In this document: positions 8,453 through 16,859 of the stretch, one piece after another
Numbering within the stretch: the first letter of the stretch is position 1
Layout: each line of letters begins with the position of its first letter
NCBI GenBank assembly: GCA_963665395.2
Contig: OY762251.1
Location: 992,001-1,056,000, forward strand
DNA from: Bin87 sp963665395
Lineage (GTDB): Bacteria; Chloroflexota; Dehalococcoidia; Lucifugimonadales; UBA3495
DNA: 64,000 nt
Direction of reading: 5' to 3'
Made by a program: the position numbers and the translations under genes
The notes under the pieces: generated by a model
The model's database searches: none
Told to the model about the DNA's origin: nothing
The model's input: only the letters and a program-made list of their open reading frames with translations

Positions 8453-8553
8453 TCATTGCGAGCGTAGCGCGGCAATCTCGTTGATGCAAGGGCCGCTGCT
8501 GCTGGAACGAGATTGCCGCGTCGCTGCGCTTCTCGCCAATGACAAGGGATTGG
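8453..8553. repeat. Palindromic repeat (CATTGCGAG family)
   Basis: Imperfect inverted repeat with arms GTCATTGCGAGCGTAGCG and a matching right arm ending CCAATGAC, around CGGCAATCTCG/CGAGATTGCCG. Related cores occur at 24118-24210, 29579, 44507 and 44817. This motif class is common in Chloroflexota genomes. It lies between fmt and the cyclase gene, where a folded RNA could act as a terminator. Confidence 0.75.
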
Positions 8554-8629
8554 GGGCGGCGTTCTCGCGGTAGTGTAGAATGCCGGGCAAAATCGCCGAC
8601 TGAGAACGGCGTATTGCAACGGAGGGAAC

Positions 8630-9580
8630 ATGGCTTTTGCAGGAGTGCCCACCGAGACCGAAGTGCTGGCGTGGTACCGAGATGAAAACAACTGGGGACG
8701 CTGGGGCCAGCAGGACCAACTGGGCGCGCTGAACCTGATTACCACCGCCAAACGAACCCAGGCGGCGGCTTTGGTGCAGACCGGGGAAACGGTGAGCTGC
8801 GCCCGCCCCATCACCACCGACATGGCCCCCGACATCACCAACCAGGTGCAGCGGTTCATGGTGGACAGCGGCGAAGGCCGTGATACCGACCCGCTGGAAC
8901 GGCGCAATTCCCGTCGGGGCGCCGCCGAGTTCATCGGCATGGTCTTCCATGGGCAGACTATTACCCACATCGACGCCCTGTCCCACTATTCCTACGACGG
9001 CCTGATGTACAACGGCGTGCCGGCCGCCGTGGTCACTTCGCGGGAGGGCGCGCAGAGCCACGCCATCGACCTGACCGCCCAGGGAGTGGTGAGCCGGGGC
9101 GTCCTGCTGGATATAGCCCGGGTCCGCGGCGTGGACTGGCTCGCGCCCGACGCGCCGGTGATGCCGGAAGACCTGGACGCCGCCGAACGGGAACACGGCG
9201 TAACCGTACAGGAAGGCGACATCCTGCTGGTGCGGACGGGCAACTACCGCCGCCGTATGGTGGAAGGCCCGGTGCCGGGGACCGAGCCCAGCGTGGCCTG
9301 CCACGTGGCCTGCGCGCCCTGGTTCAAGGAACGGGGCATCGCCATGCTGGGCACCGACACCTCCAACGACATCCGCCCCAACCAGTACGAAAACATCGTC
9401 TCGCCCCTGCACATCGCCTGCCTGGTGTACCTGGGCGTGTGGCTGATTGACAACGCCAACCTGGAGGATGTGGCCGAGGTCGCCGCCCGGCACGGACGCT
9501 GGGAGTTCATGCTGTCCATCGGCGCATTGAGACTTCGCAATGTGACCGGCAGCCCGGTGAATCCTATCGCGATTTTCTGA
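8630..9580 (+). CDS. Cyclase-family (kynurenine formamidase-like) metal hydrolase
   Basis: 316 residues. The metal-binding signature of the cyclase family (PF04199) is seen as GQTITHIDALSH near 108-119, with later DILLVRTG and a C-terminal His/Glu region. Members hydrolyse formamides or cyclic amides; the substrate here is unknown. RBS GGAGGG lies upstream of the ATG at 8630. It stands alone between two repeats. The predicted length is on the long side for formamidases and fits the bacterial cyclase-family subgroup common in marine Chloroflexota. Confidence 0.82.
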   Translation: MAFAGVPTETEVLAWYRDENNWGRWGQQDQLGALNLITTAKRTQAAALVQTGETVSCARPITTDMAPDITNQVQRFMVDSGEGRDTDPLERRNSRRGAAEFIGMVFHGQTITHIDALSHYSYDGLMYNGVPAAVVTSREGAQSHAIDLTAQGVVSRGVLLDIARVRGVDWLAPDAPVMPEDLDAAEREHGVTVQEGDILLVRTGNYRRRMVEGPVPGTEPSVACHVACAPWFKERGIAMLGTDTSNDIRPNQYENIVSPLHIACLVYLGVWLIDNANLEDVAEVAARHGRWEFMLSIGALRLRNVTGSPVNPIAIF

Positions 9581-9597
9581 CCCGGCTGGCAGCAATT

Positions 9598-9689
9598 GTC
9601 AGAAGCAGGATTGTCGGGATGATTGGGATTTTCAGGATTAGAGTCCAATCCTGAAAATCCTTCCAAATCCAGCAAATCCTGCTTCTGAC
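9598..9689. repeat. Repeat family A: GTCAGAAGCAGGATT inverted repeat
   Basis: Starts GTCAGAAGCAGGATT and ends AATCCTGCTTCTGAC; between them runs a quasi-periodic series of GGATT, then AATCC, units. At least eight related full or half copies occur in the window (21660, 41035, 43278, 44399, 44639, 44949, 49557, 61446). The arms could fold into a long imperfect hairpin between the convergent genes at 9580 and 9694. Confidence 0.8.
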
Positions 9690-9693
9690 TAAA

Positions 9694-10503
9694 CTACATC
9701 CCCTGAAACCAAGCCGGCCGCTTTTGCGAGAACGCCCGTACCCCTTCTTGGAAGTCCCGGGTCAGGCCGATGTTGGCGATGGCGTCGGTTTCGGCGTCCA
9801 GTTGTGTCGCCAGATCGGCGTCCCAACTGCCGTCGAAAAGGGCTTTGACCCTTCCGTAGGCGCGAGTCGGCCCCTGGGCCAGGCGGTCGGCCTCTTCCAT
9901 GGCGTGGCGTTCAAAGTGCGCCGGGTCGAAGACCTGGCTCACCAAGCCCAATTCCAGGGCATATTGCGCTCCGATGGGCTGGCGGGCCAGGTAGATCTCC
10001 ATGGCCCGGCCCTGTCCCACGATGCGCGGCAGCATATAGGTTGAGCCGCCGTCGGCAGTGCAGCCGATGTTGGCGTAGGCCAGCAGGAACCGGGCATCTG
10101 ATGAAGCCACCCGCAGGTCGCAGGCCAGGGCCAGGCTGAAACCCGCGCCGGCCGCCACGCCGTTTATCGCGGCCACCACCGGCTTGTCCAAGCGGCGGAT
10201 GCCCATCACCACCTGCCGGTGGAGATCGTCGGCCAGTTCCCGCAGGTGGTCGGAAAGACCCTCCGGCCCGCCGGCTTCGAGCTGCGACGCAAAATCCCGC
10301 ACGTCGGCGCCGGAACAAAATGCTCCCTCCGTGCCGGTCAGCAGGACGGCGCGGATGTCTCCGCCCCGGCAGGACGCGATGGCCTGACCCAACTCGGCCA
10401 CCATTCCCGGCGACAGCGCGTTGCGCGCCTCCGGGCGGTTCAGCCGGATGACGGCCAGGGTTCCCTTGCGCTCCAGTTGGATGCGGTTTTCAGTGGTTGC
10501 CAT
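9694..10503 (-). CDS. Enoyl-CoA hydratase/isomerase family protein
   Basis: 269 residues, usual crotonase length. The crotonase signature is visible: RLNRPEARNALS, the oxyanion-hole GAFCSGADVRDF, and KPVVAAINGVAAGAGFSLALACD. One catalytic acid is expected near CTADGGSTYMLPR, where aspartate and glycine replace the Glu seen in classical hydratases, so isomerase or other crotonase chemistry is possible. It acts on acyl-CoA in the cytoplasm. It is the most downstream gene of a leftward run from ilvD. Confidence 0.88.
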   Translation of the reverse strand: MATTENRIQLERKGTLAVIRLNRPEARNALSPGMVAELGQAIASCRGGDIRAVLLTGTEGAFCSGADVRDFASQLEAGGPEGLSDHLRELADDLHRQVVMGIRRLDKPVVAAINGVAAGAGFSLALACDLRVASSDARFLLAYANIGCTADGGSTYMLPRIVGQGRAMEIYLARQPIGAQYALELGLVSQVFDPAHFERHAMEEADRLAQGPTRAYGRVKALFDGSWDADLATQLDAETDAIANIGLTRDFQEGVRAFSQKRPAWFQGM

Positions 10504-10513
10504 CGTAAGCCTC

Positions 10514-10783
10514 CTACGTACCCTGCTGGTGCGGCGTGTTGCAAACCGGGCACCTGATTCGGTTCAGACGTTGACAAAGCTCGCAAGTCCAACCTTGGTT
10601 CCTTGCGTCCTGCAACGTAGTGATAATCCACCATATGGCAATGCCGGTTGACAGGTTGAGCAGGAGATTCCTGCCCTGCTCTGGGACGCCTGCCAACTCA
10701 GCCAGCCAAACCACCAGCGTCAAAACGAGCAAGGCAATCAGAGCCGTGGCGACTCGGACGCATATACGCAGAGTATTTCGCAT
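10514..10783 (-). CDS. Small membrane protein with C-terminal zinc ribbon
   Basis: With start ATG at 10783 (AAAGGG upstream) the product has about 89 residues: two hydrophobic segments (ATALIALLVLTLVVWLAEL and a second near NLSTGIAIWWIITTL) followed by a tail with CELC...CPVC, a four-cysteine zinc ribbon. An upstream in-frame start at 10837 would overlap the preceding gene and lacks a good RBS. I do not recognise a family. It sits in the same direction as ilvD and the 60-residue membrane protein. Confidence 0.6.
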   Translation of the reverse strand: MRNTLRICVRVATALIALLVLTLVVWLAELAGVPEQGRNLLLNLSTGIAIWWIITTLQDARNQGWTCELCQRLNRIRCPVCNTPHQQGT

Positions 10784-10809
10784 CTCAGCATCGACCCTTT
10801 GGCCGCACG

Positions 10810-10992
10810 TCACCCGTTGCGTCCGACCAACGCCCAAATGCCGACGGCTGCCCCCAAAACGAAAGCCAAAAGGGTATCCTGCCCGCCGGCTTGCATCCCG
10901 CCAGGCAACTGCGGCAACAACAACATATAGAGGATTGCCGTGGCGAATCCGACGAGCAACCCAATCATGATTTTCATGTTCAGTCTTGGCAT
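10810..10992 (-). CDS. 60-residue membrane protein, unknown function
   Basis: Start chosen at ATG 10992 because GGAGGAGGTGA precedes it by 5-8 nt; the longer reading from 11046 would run into the ilvD end. The sequence has two hydrophobic helices (MIGLLVGFATAILYMLLLPQL and TLLAFVLGAAVGIWALVG) separated by a Gly/Gln loop. No family recognised. It follows ilvD by 50 bp in the same direction and precedes the zinc-ribbon membrane protein by 26 bp, so the three may be co-transcribed. Confidence 0.65.
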   Translation of the reverse strand: MPRLNMKIMIGLLVGFATAILYMLLLPQLPGGMQAGGQDTLLAFVLGAAVGIWALVGRNG

Positions 10993-11042
10993 CGGATTCA
11001 CCTCCTCCATCGGCAATTCATTGGTCGTCCTCAACGACCATA

Positions 11043-12737
11043 TCACCGCGTAACCGCCCCCTCCGACGCGGAGGACACCAGTTTGGCGTACTTGGCCAGC
11101 ACGCCGGTGGTGTACTTCGGCGCCATGGGCGTCCAGGCGGCGCGCCGGTCGGTGAACTCCTCCTCAGTGATGCGGGCGTCCAGCCGGCGGTTGGGGATGT
11201 CCAGGGTGATGATGTCGCCCTCGCGCAGCATACCTATCGGGCCGCCGTCCATGGCTTCCGGCGCCACGTGGCCCACCATGGGGCCGTGGGACGCGCCGGA
11301 GAACCGGCCATCGGTGATTAAGGCCACCGTGTCGCCGAGCCCCTGTCCGATGAGTGCGCTGGTGACGGCCAGCATCTCGCGCATGCCCGGCCCGCCCTTC
11401 GGGCCTTCGTAGCGGATCACCACTATATCGCCATCCTTGATCTCGCCCCGCTGGATGGCCTGGAAGGCTGGCTCCTCTTGGTCGAACACCCGAGCCGGGC
11501 CTTCGTACACCTTCTCTTGGTGACCGGCCACCTTGATGACCGCGCCGTCGGGAGCCAGATTGCCGCGGAGGATGGCCAGTCCACCCGTGGGACTGCGCGG
11601 CGCGTCCATGGTATAGACCACGGGCTGGTCGTCCACGGTGTCAGTTTCGTTGAGGTTTTCCGCCAGCGTCTTGCCGTTCACCGACCTGGCGTCGCCGTGG
11701 AGCAGGCCGGCGTCCAGCAGGCGCTTGCCGATGAGGGCGACGCCCCCGTAGCGGCTCAGGTCAGCCATGACGTAGCGTCCGCCCGGCTTCATGTCGGTGA
11801 TGTAGGGCGTGCGGCGGCTGATGCGGTCGAAGTCCTCCAGCGTCAGGTCAACCTCGGCCTCGCGGGCAATGGCCATCAGGTGCAGCACGGCGTTGGTGGA
11901 ACCGCCCATGGCCGCCACCAGCGTGATGGCGTTCTCAAACGCCTGCCGGGTCAGGATGTCCCGGGGCCGGATGCCCTCGTCCAGCATCCGCATCACGGCC
12001 TCGCCGGCCTGACGCGCTTCGTCGCCCTTGCGTGGGTCCACCGCCGTCAGCGAAGAGTCGCCGGGCAGGGACAGGCCCATGATTTCGATGGCCGTGGACA
12101 TGGTGTTGGCGGTGAACAGGCCACCGCATGAACCCTCGCCGGGGCAGGCGGCGCACTCCAGTTCGGTCAGCTCTTCGCCGGTGATGCGTCCGGCGGCCCA
12201 GGCCCCGACCGCCTCAAACACGTCCTGAATGTTCACGTCGTTGCCGCGGTACTGACCCGGCAGGATGCTGCCGCCATAGACGAAGACGCTGGGGATGTTC
12301 AGCCGAACCATCGCCATCACGCAGCCCGGCATATTCTTGTCGCAGCCCCCTACGGTGACCAGGCCGTCCATCCGCTGCCCGAAGACCACCGTTTCAATGG
12401 AATCGGCGATGACTTCCCGGCTCACCAGCGACGCTTTCATGCCCTCAGTGCCCATGGAGATGCCGTCGCTGACGGTGATGGTGCCGAACTGAAAAGGCGT
12501 GCCGTTGCCCTGGCGGATACCCTCCTTTACGGCGGCGGCCCAGCGGTCCAGATGCACGTTGCAGGGCGTAACGTCGCTGGCCAGGTTGGCCACGGCGACG
12601 AAGGGCTTGGCCAGGTCGTCGTCGGTCAGGCCCATGGCCCGAAGGTAAGAACGGGCCGGCGCCCGTTCCGGCCCGTCGGTAATGTCGCTGCTGCGGTGCT
12701 TCAACAGGGCTTTCGGGCTGCGTGTCGTAGTAGTCAA
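11043..12737 (-). CDS. ilvD: Dihydroxy-acid dehydratase
   Basis: 564 residues, full length. Iron-sulfur and active-site motifs are present: C59 in SDVTPCN, C132 in GGCDKNMPGC, and CPGEGSCGGLFTANTM near 200; also the C-terminal DGRFSGASHG. It dehydrates dihydroxy-isovalerate and dihydroxy-methylvalerate in branched-chain amino acid synthesis. The start is TTG at 12737 with AGAGGAGG at good spacing. No other ilv genes are adjacent. Confidence 0.96.
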   Translation of the reverse strand: MTTTTRSPKALLKHRSSDITDGPERAPARSYLRAMGLTDDDLAKPFVAVANLASDVTPCNVHLDRWAAAVKEGIRQGNGTPFQFGTITVSDGISMGTEGMKASLVSREVIADSIETVVFGQRMDGLVTVGGCDKNMPGCVMAMVRLNIPSVFVYGGSILPGQYRGNDVNIQDVFEAVGAWAAGRITGEELTELECAACPGEGSCGGLFTANTMSTAIEIMGLSLPGDSSLTAVDPRKGDEARQAGEAVMRMLDEGIRPRDILTRQAFENAITLVAAMGGSTNAVLHLMAIAREAEVDLTLEDFDRISRRTPYITDMKPGGRYVMADLSRYGGVALIGKRLLDAGLLHGDARSVNGKTLAENLNETDTVDDQPVVYTMDAPRSPTGGLAILRGNLAPDGAVIKVAGHQEKVYEGPARVFDQEEPAFQAIQRGEIKDGDIVVIRYEGPKGGPGMREMLAVTSALIGQGLGDTVALITDGRFSGASHGPMVGHVAPEAMDGGPIGMLREGDIITLDIPNRRLDARITEEEFTDRRAAWTPMAPKYTTGVLAKYAKLVSSASEGAVTR

Positions 12738-12958
12738 AACGGCCTCCTCTGGTCAAAAATCGCGTCAATGGGCATTGCTGCCAGCGCAAGCGGATGTATT
12801 CGCGCGAATTCGTCATTTGATTATAGATTGGGCCTAAGGGAGCGGCAAGCAAGGGCGCCCGGGCCGGTCGCCGCGCCGTCCTATGCTAGAATTGCGGCAT
12901 GGAACCGCCGGCTTCCCGTTGCCGAAGGGATGACGCGACCATAACTCAGGAGGCCCCC

Positions 12959-13318
12959 ATGACCCAACTGTACAGCGAACGATGCACCGCCTGTCGCCGC
13001 GATTCGCCCCACGTTACCGCTGACGAAATCGCCGAGCTGCACCCCGCAGTCAACGACTGGGCCTTGATTGACGAATCCGGCATACCCAAGCTGGACCGGC
13101 AGTTCAGGTTCAGGAACTTCGTGCAAGCCCTGGAGTTCACCAACGCCCTGGGCGAACTGGCCGAATCAGAAGGCCATCATCCCCGCCTGACCACCGAGTG
13201 GGGCCGGGTCAGCGTAACCTGGTGGACCCACAAAATCCGCAACCTGCACCGCAACGACTTCATCATGGCCGCCAAGACCGACCAGCTCTACGCGGAGCGC
13301 GCGCCGGCGGAAGGGTAG
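12959..13318 (+). CDS. phhB: Pterin-4a-carbinolamine dehydratase family protein
   Basis: 119 residues from ATG 12959, preceded by CAGGAGG; the in-frame ATG at 12899 is less likely. The PCD/DCoH motif is seen as ESEGHHPRLTTEWGRVSVTWWTH, with the two adjacent His of the active site. The enzyme dehydrates 4a-hydroxytetrahydrobiopterin; no aromatic amino acid hydroxylase is nearby, so the protein may instead serve molybdopterin or another pterin pathway. The N-terminus has a C..C motif (CTACRRDS) typical of bacterial members. Confidence 0.88.
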   Translation: MTQLYSERCTACRRDSPHVTADEIAELHPAVNDWALIDESGIPKLDRQFRFRNFVQALEFTNALGELAESEGHHPRLTTEWGRVSVTWWTHKIRNLHRNDFIMAAKTDQLYAERAPAEG

Positions 13319-13349
13319 GTAGATAGATAGACGGCGCGGAGCAACGACA

Positions 13350-13766
13350 ATGAACGCCGCAGAAATTCGCTGGCATTATCGATTCCGCAATTTCTCACGC
13401 GCTTACCTATTGCTCAGCGAGGCAATGGAGCGGGAAGTTGCGGAACTGAACGAGTTGGAGCGCGAGGGCGCCATCCAGCGGTTTGAGTACACTTTCCAAC
13501 TGGCCTGGCTGACCCTCAAGGACCGGCTGGAATACGGCGGCATCGTCCTCACCGAAGTAACGCCGCGCAACGTCATCCAGCAGGCGTTTGCCGCCAAGCT
13601 GATTCACGACGCGGAAGTCTGGATCGATATGCTGGTTGACCGCAACCTGATGTCACACACTTACGACTTCGCCCGGTTTCGGGCGACGCTGGAAAGCGTC
13701 CGGCGGCGTTACCTGCCGGTTCTCAGCGACTTTTATCAGCGGTTCGGACTGGAGGCGCTGGAATGA
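13350..13766 (+). CDS. HI0074-type nucleotidyltransferase substrate-binding protein (HEPN-like)
   Basis: 138 residues, all-helical, with FEYTFQLAWLTLKDRLEY and DRNLMSHTYDFA, the signature of the HI0074/TIGR01987 family. These proteins bind a minimal nucleotidyltransferase and resemble the HepT side of HEPN-MNT toxin-antitoxin modules. The RNYxxH-like toxic motif appears as RNLMSH. Its stop overlaps the MNT start by 4 bp (ATGA), confirming the pair. Confidence 0.85.
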   Translation: MNAAEIRWHYRFRNFSRAYLLLSEAMEREVAELNELEREGAIQRFEYTFQLAWLTLKDRLEYGGIVLTEVTPRNVIQQAFAAKLIHDAEVWIDMLVDRNLMSHTYDFARFRATLESVRRRYLPVLSDFYQRFGLEALE

Positions 13767-14077
13767 AGCGCGTTCCCGACATACCTACCGGAACCTGGGA
13801 GAAAATGAACCGCGTTTTCGCCGCCTACCCGGAGCTGACGGCAGTAACCTTGTTCGGTTCCAGAGCTACCGACAAGTCAACGCCGCGCTCGGATTTCGAT
13901 CTGGCAGCTCACGGTATCATCGACCACTATCGCCTTGGCCGCCTGGCGCTGGATTTGGAAGAGCTGGATATGCCACAGAAGTGCGACCTGCAAGCCTACG
14001 AAAGCATCAAGTACCCGCCGCTCAAAAGGCATATTGACGAGTTCGGAATTACGATTTACACCAAAGCGAGCGAGTAG
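13763..14077 (+). CDS. Minimal nucleotidyltransferase (MNT) antitoxin-like
   Basis: 104 residues, single NTase domain. The motif LFGSRATDKSTPRSDFDLA (about 30-48) carries GS and the two metal aspartates D44 and D46. MntA proteins can modify (AMPylate) their HEPN partner. Translationally coupled to the preceding HI0074-like gene. Function as a toxin-antitoxin module or housekeeping NTase cannot be separated from sequence alone. Confidence 0.85.
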   Translation: MKRVPDIPTGTWEKMNRVFAAYPELTAVTLFGSRATDKSTPRSDFDLAAHGIIDHYRLGRLALDLEELDMPQKCDLQAYESIKYPPLKRHIDEFGITIYTKASE

Positions 14078-14085
14078 AGCACCGG

Positions 14086-14568
14086 ATGGACTTGAACACG
14101 CGGAAGGAGCGGTTTTCGCTGGCGTACATCAACGCGGTGGCGACCTATGCCGATTGCGAAGTGCTCGAGCCGAAGGTGGACCGGGGCAGCGTGGACGGGA
14201 TTTTGAAACGGGCTACAATGGAGGAAATCATCGGTTTCCAGGCCAAAGCTACGTCCCGGGACGTTATCGGGCGCGACGGCCGGCAACTGCGCTTTCCGCT
14301 GCCGATACGCGATTATGATAACCTGCGTAACGTCACGCGCCCGTTCATCCTGATACTGGTCCTGCTTCCGGATGACGAAACGCAGTGGTTGACGCAGACG
14401 GATGCTGAACTTTGCCTGCGACACTGCGCTTACTGGCTGTCCCTTGAAGGAAGACCGGAAGCAGAAAACACCAGCAGCGTAACGGTTCGCATCCCGACAA
14501 CAAACGTTTTCAGCAGTTCCCAACTGGCTGACCTGATGGACCAGGCAGTAAGCGGTGAAACATTATGA
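14086..14568 (+). CDS. DUF4365 domain protein
   Basis: 160 residues. The family pattern is visible: NTRKERFSLAYINAVATYADC, a VDGIL motif with GFQAKATSRDV (a PD-(D/E)XK-like D...QxK core), then RDYDNLR and YWLSLEGRPEAENTSSVTVR. DUF4365 proteins are often fused or adjacent to ATPases and nucleases in defence loci. Stop and start overlap by ATGA with the next gene, so the two act together. Catalytic activity is inferred, not shown. Confidence 0.75.
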   Translation: MDLNTRKERFSLAYINAVATYADCEVLEPKVDRGSVDGILKRATMEEIIGFQAKATSRDVIGRDGRQLRFPLPIRDYDNLRNVTRPFILILVLLPDDETQWLTQTDAELCLRHCAYWLSLEGRPEAENTSSVTVRIPTTNVFSSSQLADLMDQAVSGETL

Positions 14569-15638
14569 AAGTGCAAATCAGGGATAAGGAAGCATTGGAG
14601 TCCTTGACCACCGCGAACTTGCGGGCGTATCTGGAATCACAGGGCTGGACCGATGTCCGCCGTTGGGGTCAGCGCGCTGACATCCACAGCAAGGAGGCCA
14701 GTGGCCGATTGTGGGAGATTGCCATTCCACTTCGGGAGGACACTAGCGACTACGCCGAAATTATGGCCGAAGCGGTAACCACGCTGGCAGAGGCCGAGGA
14801 TAGGTCGCAGCTGGATGTGTTCTATGATTTGTCGGGCGCGGATAGCGAGGCAACGGCGCAAGCTGATCACAAAGAGGATGGCAGTATGACTACCGCCGAA
14901 CTGGGCCGCCTGGAACGGGTTGCTCTCCGTAATATCTGGACTACCGAGGCGCAGGATTTCACGCCGTGGTTGGCGCAGGAAGTTAACCTGGCAATACTGT
15001 CCGAAACCTTGAATATGGATTTGGAAACGGCGGGGCAAGAGGAAAGCGTTGGCCCGTTCCGCGCCGATATTCTCTGTAGGAACACGCTGGACGATTCCTG
15101 GGTGCTGATTGAGAACCAGCTGGAACGCACCGACCATACTCACTTAGGTCAATTGTTGACCTACGCCGCCGGATTGCAGACCGTGACTATCGTCTGGGTT
15201 GCGGCAACTTTTACCGATGAACACCGTGCCGCCCTGGACTGGCTGAACGAAATTACCGATGAAAGATTTCGGTTTTTCGGTTTGGAAGTGGAGCTGTGGA
15301 GGATTGGCAATTCGCCGGCCGCTCCCAAGTTCAACATCGTTGCCAAACCCAACGAATGGACCCGATCTATCGGTAAAGCCACCCGGCGTCTCCGTTTCAC
15401 TGACTTGACCGAACGCAACCAGGGTATCGTCCAAATGCGGCTGGAGGGTAAGGCCGTAAGCGAAGTGGCAGAACGCTTCGGGCTCGGCAATCAGCGTGTG
15501 TCGGATATATTTGGCGCGGTCAGGCGGATGGCGCTCGGCGAAACCTACGGGCAGTTTGCCAAGACGGCTGGCGTCTCGCCAGAAATGGCCGAACATATCA
15601 TCGCCGCCGTTGGTGGAGCTGATATGTTCGCCAGTTAG
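14565..15638 (+). CDS. Fusion of a DUF4365-associated domain with a PD-(D/E)XK (DUF4268-type) nuclease
   Basis: 357 residues. Residues 1-105 (VQIRDKEALESLTTANLRAY...LDVFYDL) resemble a free-standing protein found beside DUF4365 genes. From residue 107, which is itself an ATG (MTTAELGRLERVALRNIW), a second unit begins that matches DUF4268-type nucleases: PFRADILCR followed by WVLIENQLERTDHTHLGQL gives the D...ExQ core. The last 80 residues hold a helix-turn-helix (EGKAVSEVAERFGLGNQRV). Start overlaps the DUF4365 stop. Either a genuine fusion or two former genes joined by loss of a stop; the frame is intact. Confidence 0.7.
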   Translation: MKVQIRDKEALESLTTANLRAYLESQGWTDVRRWGQRADIHSKEASGRLWEIAIPLREDTSDYAEIMAEAVTTLAEAEDRSQLDVFYDLSGADSEATAQADHKEDGSMTTAELGRLERVALRNIWTTEAQDFTPWLAQEVNLAILSETLNMDLETAGQEESVGPFRADILCRNTLDDSWVLIENQLERTDHTHLGQLLTYAAGLQTVTIVWVAATFTDEHRAALDWLNEITDERFRFFGLEVELWRIGNSPAAPKFNIVAKPNEWTRSIGKATRRLRFTDLTERNQGIVQMRLEGKAVSEVAERFGLGNQRVSDIFGAVRRMALGETYGQFAKTAGVSPEMAEHIIAAVGGADMFAS

Positions 15639-15718
15639 CCCAGGTCAGCATATGACGTAAGTTTTGTCCACCGAACCTACCTCGATACGATGGTGATCAA
15701 ATCAGAGGAGCCACCCCC

Positions 15719-16741
15719 ATGCGTGTTGTCTATTCCCTCCGATCCCGCGACCTGAACGCCGTGGCCGCCGAAGCGGCCTGGGCCGAGTCCATGGGTTACG
15801 ACGGCGTTTCCACCAACGAAACCGCCCACGACCCCTTCCTGCCCCTGGCCGTGGCGGCCACTTCCACCAGCCGGGTTACGCTGGAAACCCACGTCGCCAT
15901 CGCCTTCCCCCGCTCGCCCATGGTGGTGGCCTACACCGCCCGCGACTTGCAGGACAACAGCGGCGGCCGCTTCCGCCTGGGCCTGGGCACGCAAGTGAAG
16001 GGGCATATTGAGCGACGGTTTTCCACGCGATGGACCGGCTCGGCCGGCCCCCGCCTGCGCGAATACGTCCAGTCCCTCCATGCCATCTGGAACTGCTGGG
16101 ACACCGGAAGCAACCTGGAATACGCCGGCGACTTCTACCAGTTCTCCCTGATGACGCCGTTCTTCAGCCCCGGCCCCAGCGAGTATCCGCACCCCGAAGT
16201 GTTCACCGCCGCCGTCAACGGATACAACTGCCTGGTGGCCGGCGAGGTCAGCGACGGCCTGATGCTGCACAGCCTGGTGTCGCCGGAGTACGTGCGGCAG
16301 GTGGTTATGCCCAACGTCGCCGAGGGCGCGCGCCGCGGCGGGCGCAGCGTTGATGACGTCACCATAGTCGGCAACGGCTTCATCGTAACCGGCCCCAACC
16401 AGGCCGCCATCCGCGAGGCCGCCGAGGAAACCAGAAAACGCATCGCCTTCTACTCGTCCACCCGCACCTACTTCCCGGTGCTGGAGTGCCATGGCTTCGA
16501 GGACATCGGGCGGCAGTTGCACGCCCTTTCCCGGGAAGGACGCTGGGACGACATGACCGCCCTCGTCCCCGATGAGATGCTCAACGCCCTCTCCATCATC
16601 GGGGAATATGACGAGATTCCCGGAATGTTCAAGGAACGCTACGGCGATATGGTGGACGAGATGCACTTCACCATCCAGACCGCCGGCGATGCCGAGGAAG
16701 CCCAGCTGCGCCGCATCGTGCGGGAATTGCAGGAGCAGTAG
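15719..16741 (+). CDS. Luciferase-like F420-dependent oxidoreductase (TIGR03617 type)
   Basis: 340 residues, TIM-barrel LLM family. It starts MRVVYSLRSRDLNAVAAEA, lacks the first His-rich loop of some relatives, and has VTLETHVAIAFPRSPMVVA and RFRLGLGTQVKGHIERRF, the cofactor-binding segments of the TIGR03617 group. It probably transfers hydride between F420 (or FMN) and an organic substrate; the substrate is unknown. GAGGAG precedes the ATG by 8 nt. One of five LLM genes in the window, none of them close copies. Confidence 0.85.
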   Translation: MRVVYSLRSRDLNAVAAEAAWAESMGYDGVSTNETAHDPFLPLAVAATSTSRVTLETHVAIAFPRSPMVVAYTARDLQDNSGGRFRLGLGTQVKGHIERRFSTRWTGSAGPRLREYVQSLHAIWNCWDTGSNLEYAGDFYQFSLMTPFFSPGPSEYPHPEVFTAAVNGYNCLVAGEVSDGLMLHSLVSPEYVRQVVMPNVAEGARRGGRSVDDVTIVGNGFIVTGPNQAAIREAAEETRKRIAFYSSTRTYFPVLECHGFEDIGRQLHALSREGRWDDMTALVPDEMLNALSIIGEYDEIPGMFKERYGDMVDEMHFTIQTAGDAEEAQLRRIVRELQEQ

Positions 16742-16822
16742 CGTTGCGGCACTTTCTTGGTCGGGCCGGGAAAGGTATTTAACGCAAAGACGCAAAGGCG
16801 CAGAGCAGCAAAGGTTTCTGGA

Positions 16823-16848
16823 GTCCCGCGAAAGCGGGAATGACGGGT
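16823..16848. repeat. Fragment of the TCCCGCGAAAGCGGGA palindrome
   Basis: GTCCCGCGAAAGCGGGAATGACGG, the hairpin core of the MITE family seen at 5823 and 31883, here without terminal repeats. It lies just upstream of the next gene. Confidence 0.7.
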
Positions 16849-16859
16849 AAGGGTTGGGA

